This document shows positions 25,102 to 28,416 of a stretch of DNA of 28,416 nucleotides, piece by piece. Origin of the DNA: Pseudomonadota bacterium. Its GTDB lineage: Bacteria > Pseudomonadota > Alphaproteobacteria > Rhizobiales > Hyphomicrobiaceae. A program made the translations under genes and the position numbers. Under the pieces are notes generated by a model. That model was not told where the DNA came from and ran no database searches. It worked only from the letters and a program-made list of their open reading frames with translations. The stretch spans positions 1-28,416 of the forward strand of contig JAKALI010000006.1 in NCBI GenBank assembly GCA_021813195.1, given 5' to 3'. Within the stretch, counting starts at the first letter, position 1. Each line of letters opens with the position of its first letter.

Positions 25102-26045
25102 CAGGCGTTTGCGTCCGGTCGCACAGGCCAGGTGACGTAGCTGCGGCCGCGATGACCGAAGTTGCAGGTATCGGGGTGCAGGATCTCGGCGAGGATTTCG
25201 CAACTCTCGACAAGCCGGGGGCCGGGTCGATTGAAAAAGGCGTTTCCATCGGCAACGAAAGCAGCCCCCGCGCGCACAGCTCGCAGCTGAGCCCAATGCG
25301 GCACATCAGCGATACGATCGAGTTCCGCAAGGCTCGTTGCAATGTCGTAGCCGCATGGTGCCACCAGAAGAACATCAGGATCGACGGCGCAGACGTCTGT
25401 CCAGTTTATCCATGGGGAGGGTTTGCCGGCTTCACCGAGCAGATTTTCCCCACCCGCGATATCAATCAATTCGGGCATCCAATGTCCACCCGACATGGGC
25501 GGGTCAATCCATTCGATGAAGGCTATTCGCGGCCGGCGCAGGTCGGCGACCGCTGCGCGCACGGCTGCAAAACGATCGTGCATCGACCGTACGAGCGCTT
25601 GCCCCGATGTGGGTCGACCGATCGCTCTGCTGACAGCAACAATGTCTTTGGCGACGTCCTCGAGACTGTGTGGTCGCAAAGAGACGAGATTGACGTTGCG
25701 ATCGGTCCAGCTGCAGACCGCCCGCTCCACGTCCGCGAGCGAAACGGCACAAACCTCGCACTGGTCCTGTGTCAGGATGACATCGGGCGCGAGGGCGCGC
25801 ATGGCCTCGCCATCCACCTCGTAAACGGACATGCCTTGCGCGACGAGCGTGCGAACGGATCGATCGATTTCAGCGCTCGTGGCGCCCGCGACCTTGAACT
25901 TGGCGCGCGTCAGTTGCGGCAAATTCAGCACGCTTTCTGGATAATCACACTCATGGGATCGGGCAACTTGTAAGTGGCCGCCGTCCAGGGCATGGAGAAT
26001 TTCCGTTGCGCTGGCGATGAGGGAAATCACGCGGAGTTCTGTCAA
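25101..26045 (-). CDS. BtuF-like cobalamin/corrinoid-binding protein
   Basis: This protein has the fold of periplasmic metal/corrinoid-binding proteins (BtuF, FepB type). It shows RVISLIASATEILHALDGG, RSHECDYPESV, ILTQDQCEVCAVSLADVE, a long helix around RAIGRPTSGQALVRSMHDRF and WPVRP at the end. It has no signal peptide, like many solitary cobalamin-binding proteins of this group. I chose the TTG at 26045 because AAGGAC lies 8-9 bases upstream and the conserved sequence starts just after it, giving 314 residues. The frame extends to 26135 (344 residues). It is divergent from the DUF71 ATPase and coupled to the broken SDR downstream. Confidence 0.82.
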   Translation of the reverse strand: MTELRVISLIASATEILHALDGGHLQVARSHECDYPESVLNLPQLTRAKFKVAGATSAEIDRSVRTLVAQGMSVYEVDGEAMRALAPDVILTQDQCEVCAVSLADVERAVCSWTDRNVNLVSLRPHSLEDVAKDIVAVSRAIGRPTSGQALVRSMHDRFAAVRAAVADLRRPRIAFIEWIDPPMSGGHWMPELIDIAGGENLLGEAGKPSPWINWTDVCAVDPDVLLVAPCGYDIATSLAELDRIADVPHWAQLRAVRAGAAFVADGNAFFNRPGPRLVESCEILAEILHPDTCNFGHRGRSYVTWPVRPDANA

Positions 26046-26192
26046 GAGGCTTCGTCCTTTGACGCGCGGCGACCATTCCGAGCTCTGTTTTGGGGCTGCT
26101 GGTGCAGGTCGTTGTGTGGGATCCATGACGGCCACGGCCGTCCGTGCCCCACTTCATCTGCCACGAATCCTCGGTCTGGGAAACTGTTAACC

Positions 26193-26861
26193 ATGATGCG
26201 TCCCAAAGCCTACATCGCATGGAGTTCGGGCAAGGACGCAGCCTACGCGATGATGGAGGTCGTGCGGCTGGGATCGGTCCATGTTGTGGGCCTGCTGACG
26301 ACTGTGACGGAGACATTCGATCGGGTCGCCATGCACGGCGTGCGGGAAGACATTCTGGATCGGCAAGCGGACGCCTTGGGCCTGCACCTTCTCAAAGTGC
26401 CCATCCCGTACCCCTGTCCGAACGACATCTATGACGAGCGCATGGCCGCCGCGTGCGCGGAATTGAAAGCAAGAAACGTCGATCACGTCGTGTTCGGGGA
26501 TATTTTTCTCACGGATGTGCGCGCATACCGTGAGCGGCAAATGGCTCGCGCAGGGCTTACGGGGCTGTTTCCTTTGTGGGGGCGTCCGACGGCGGATTTG
26601 GCCCGCGACATGATCGCGTGCGGGATTGAAGCCAATCTCGTTTGTATCGATCCCAACAGGTTGGACAAGCGGTTTGCTGGCCGCCGCTTCGATGCCGAAT
26701 TCCTGAATGACCTTCCGCCGGCGGTCGATGCGTGCGGAGAGAACGGCGAATTTCATACCCTCATCACGGCTGGTCCGCTGTTTGCGCATCCTGTCCAGGT
26801 GCAGCGGGGCCAAACGATCGAGCGGGATGGATTTGTGTTTACGGACTTCCATCTCGATTGA
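26193..26861 (+). CDS. DUF71/COG2102 PP-loop ATPase (annotated Dph6-like; probably B12 salvage type)
   Basis: The 222-residue protein belongs to the PP-loop family whose archaeal and eukaryotic members amidate diphthine. The ATP-binding PP-loop is WSSGKDAAYA (residues about 9-18) and the family C-terminal motif CGENGEFHTLI is intact (about 181-191). Bacteria lack diphthamide, so a different role is expected. A published comparative genomic study of DUF71 proposed B12 salvage for a bacterial subgroup, and the divergent BtuF-like neighbour fits this. The start is the ATG at 26193 or 26196; the ribosome-binding site is weak (GGGAAA, about 12 bases away). The reaction catalysed is not established. 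Confidence 0.85.
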   Translation: MMRPKAYIAWSSGKDAAYAMMEVVRLGSVHVVGLLTTVTETFDRVAMHGVREDILDRQADALGLHLLKVPIPYPCPNDIYDERMAAACAELKARNVDHVVFGDIFLTDVRAYRERQMARAGLTGLFPLWGRPTADLARDMIACGIEANLVCIDPNRLDKRFAGRRFDAEFLNDLPPAVDACGENGEFHTLITAGPLFAHPVQVQRGQTIERDGFVFTDFHLD

Positions 26862-26902
26862 TTGCGAACATGCCGGAGTGCGACGCTTCAGCTTGTGGTC
26901 TG

Positions 26903-26943
26903 GGTTTTAAACCAAAATGCTGGATGTCAGACCTGGATGTCTG
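26903..26943. repeat. Short palindrome and repeats upstream of the small membrane gene
   Basis: GGTTT-T-AAACC (26903-26913) is a perfect small palindrome. It is followed by two direct copies of CTGGATGTC (26920-26928 and 26933-26941), and the overlapping inverted repeat CAGAC-N6-GTCTG (26928-26943). They lie 67-107 bases upstream of the 64-residue membrane protein gene. A regulatory role is possible but rests only on position. Confidence 0.3.
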
Positions 26944-27009
26944 GCGCAGCCCTGTGCGGTGGCCTGCGTTTTGCTTGGCACGGGAACCTGAGAAGCGTCG
27001 TGTTCCAAC

Positions 27010-27204
27010 ATGGATCAATTTCAGAAAATCGCAGTCAGCGTCGTTCTTGTCGCCGTGCTCTTGATGCCGGCGTTGAATGACTTTTCCAACCCGCAACGCG
27101 CCAAAGCGGTTATGGTCGCAGTCGCTGGCGTCGTTCTCGTCAGCAGTTACGTGAGCATTTACGGCGTGCCGTTGGAAGTCGTGCCTTGGCTCATCGGGTT
27201 TTGA
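27010..27204 (+). CDS. Small two-helix membrane protein, unknown function
   Basis: The 64-residue protein begins MDQFQKIAVSVVLVAVLLMP and continues with a short polar loop (NDFSNPQRAK) and a second hydrophobic segment (VMVAVAGVVLVSSYVSIYGV). The third codon positions and hydrophobic pattern look like a real gene. The ATG has only a distant GAGAAG about 13 bases upstream. It converges with pntB, leaving 16 bases between the stops. I recognise no family. Short length and isolation keep confidence moderate. Confidence 0.55.
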   Translation: MDQFQKIAVSVVLVAVLLMPALNDFSNPQRAKAVMVAVAGVVLVSSYVSIYGVPLEVVPWLIGF

Positions 27205-27220
27205 TTTTAAGAGCTGCGCG

Positions 27221-28416
27221 TCAGTGCGCGAGCGCCTTGGCGATCTCCTCGGTGATCTTCTTGGCGTCGCCCAGCACCATCACCGTATTGTCACGATAGA
27301 ATACGGGATTGTCGATGCCGGCGTAGCCGGAAGCTAGCGAGCGTTTGTTGAAGAATACTGTTGCCGCCTTCCAGACTTGTAGTACCGGCATGCCGTAGAT
27401 CGGCGAGGTCTTGTCGTCCTCGGCGGCCGGATTGACCACATCGTTGGCGCCAATCACGTAAACCGCGTCGGCCTGCGAGAACTCGCTGTTGATGTCCTCG
27501 AGCTCGAACACTTCATCGTACGGCACGTTCGCTTCTGCCAGCAGCACGTTCATGTGACCAGGCATGCGGCCGGCGACGGGGTGAATGGCATACTTCACTT
27601 CCACGCCCGCCTTCTTGAGCTGATCGGCCATTTCACGCAAAGCATGTTGCGCCTGAGCCACCGCCATGCCGTACCCCGGCACAATGATGACGCGCGAGGC
27701 ATTCTTGAGCACGTAGGCTGCGTCCTCCGCAGAGCCCATCTTGACGGGCTTCTGCTCGCCTGAGCCGCCGGCCGCAGCTGTCTCGCCGCCAAAGCCGCCC
27801 GCGATCACCGACAGGAAGGCGCGGTTCATGCCCTTGCACATGATGTACGACAGGATTGCGCCGGAGGACCCAACGAGCGCCCCCGTGATGATGAGCGCAA
27901 CGTTCCCGACGGTGAAGCCAATGCCTGCGGCCGCCCAGCCCGAATATGAGTTAAGCATCGAGACGACGACCGGCATGTCCGCGCCCCCGATGGGGATGAT
28001 GAGGAGAATGCCGAAGACCAGTGCCAGCGCCGTGATGGCCCAGAACATCCAGCCTGTGCCGCCGGAAACCGAGAACGAGTAAATGAGCCAGAGGATCAAC
28101 AGGAACAGCGCCCCGTTGATGACATGGCGAATGGGCAGGATAATCGGAGCGCCCGACATGCGGCCGGAGAGCTTAGCAAATGCGATGACGGAGCCGGTGA
28201 ATGTGATGGCGCCGATGGCGGCCCCAAGCGACATCTCCAGCAGGCTGGCACCCGCGATATTACCGGGTGTGCCGATTCCGAAGGCTTCTGGTGCATAGAG
28301 CGCAGCGGCGGCGACAAACACGGCAGCCAAGCCCACCAACGAATGGAACGCCGCGACGAGCTCGGGCATTTGCGTCATCGGAATTTCGCGCGCGATCTTG
28401 GCGCCAACATAACCGC
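27221..28416 (-). CDS. pntB: NAD(P) transhydrogenase beta subunit (5' end outside window)
   Basis: PntB is the membrane and NADP(H)-binding subunit of the proton-translocating transhydrogenase, which makes NADPH from NADH using the proton gradient. The visible 398 residues run in frame to the right edge (GYVGAKIAREIPMTQMPELV at the edge), so the first part of a protein of about 460-480 residues is missing. Multiple membrane helices are followed by the soluble domain III with the NADP motif GYGMAVAQAQHAL, HPVAGRMPGHMNVLLAEANV and YVIGANDVVNP. The final residues are EEIAKALAH. The pntA genes would be expected upstream, beyond the right edge. Confidence 0.97.
   Translation of the reverse strand, partial: GYVGAKIAREIPMTQMPELVAAFHSLVGLAAVFVAAAALYAPEAFGIGTPGNIAGASLLEMSLGAAIGAITFTGSVIAFAKLSGRMSGAPIILPIRHVINGALFLLILWLIYSFSVSGGTGWMFWAITALALVFGILLIIPIGGADMPVVVSMLNSYSGWAAAGIGFTVGNVALIITGALVGSSGAILSYIMCKGMNRAFLSVIAGGFGGETAAAGGSGEQKPVKMGSAEDAAYVLKNASRVIIVPGYGMAVAQAQHALREMADQLKKAGVEVKYAIHPVAGRMPGHMNVLLAEANVPYDEVFELEDINSEFSQADAVYVIGANDVVNPAAEDDKTSPIYGMPVLQVWKAATVFFNKRSLASGYAGIDNPVFYRDNTVMVLGDAKKITEEIAKALAH

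Noticed and set aside
26046..26192. Possible cobalamin riboswitch between the BtuF-like and DUF71 genes
   Set aside because: The region is only 147 bases and shows no B12-box-like GCCACTG core, so the B12 link rests on gene content alone.

Overview
The window looks like a chromosomal segment of a high-GC alphaproteobacterium, most likely of the order Hyphomicrobiales (Rhizobiales). The grounds are a TIGR02301-type secreted protein, the order deacetylase - xseB - dxs - tlyA - RNA methyltransferase, a DUF937/OmpA fusion and a proton-translocating transhydrogenase. This assignment is an inference from gene content. I see no rRNA, tRNA, CRISPR array, insertion sequence, integrase or phage gene. 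Both edges cut genes: an RND pump at the left and pntB at the right.

Left part (1-8306): a tightly coupled minus-strand operon tetR - membrane fusion protein - RND pump, with an AACGAA-N8-TTCGTT palindrome upstream of tetR. It is followed by an L,D-transpeptidase with a strong hairpin terminator, a LysE-type exporter, two small conserved-looking unknown genes and an SRAP protein that crosslinks to abasic sites in DNA.

Middle (8307-17328): a large protein joining a Clp N-terminal domain to a long coiled coil, and a formyltransferase-family enzyme. After these comes a housekeeping block on the minus strand: deacetylase, xseB (exonuclease VII small subunit), dxs (isoprenoid precursor synthesis), tlyA and an iron-sulfur RNA methyltransferase. 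A divergent histidine-rich DUF4399 lipoprotein sits inside that block.

Right part (17455-28416): a three-gene minus-strand operon (isomerase-like crotonase, a large unknown membrane-anchored periplasmic protein, HSDL2-like dehydrogenase). Next come the t6A synthesis gene tsaC/sua5, a small secreted protein with a mirror-symmetric cysteine pattern, rlmH, a DUF937-TM-linker-OmpA envelope protein with a clear terminator, a short-chain dehydrogenase broken by a one-base frameshift, a BtuF-like corrinoid-binding protein divergent from a DUF71 PP-loop ATPase (probable B12 salvage pair), a 64-residue membrane protein and pntB.

Most of the window is ordinary core genome. The best leads are the DUF71/BtuF-like pair, the Clp-N/coiled-coil protein, the unknown protein between two lipid enzymes, the cysteine-symmetric small protein and the frameshifted dehydrogenase.
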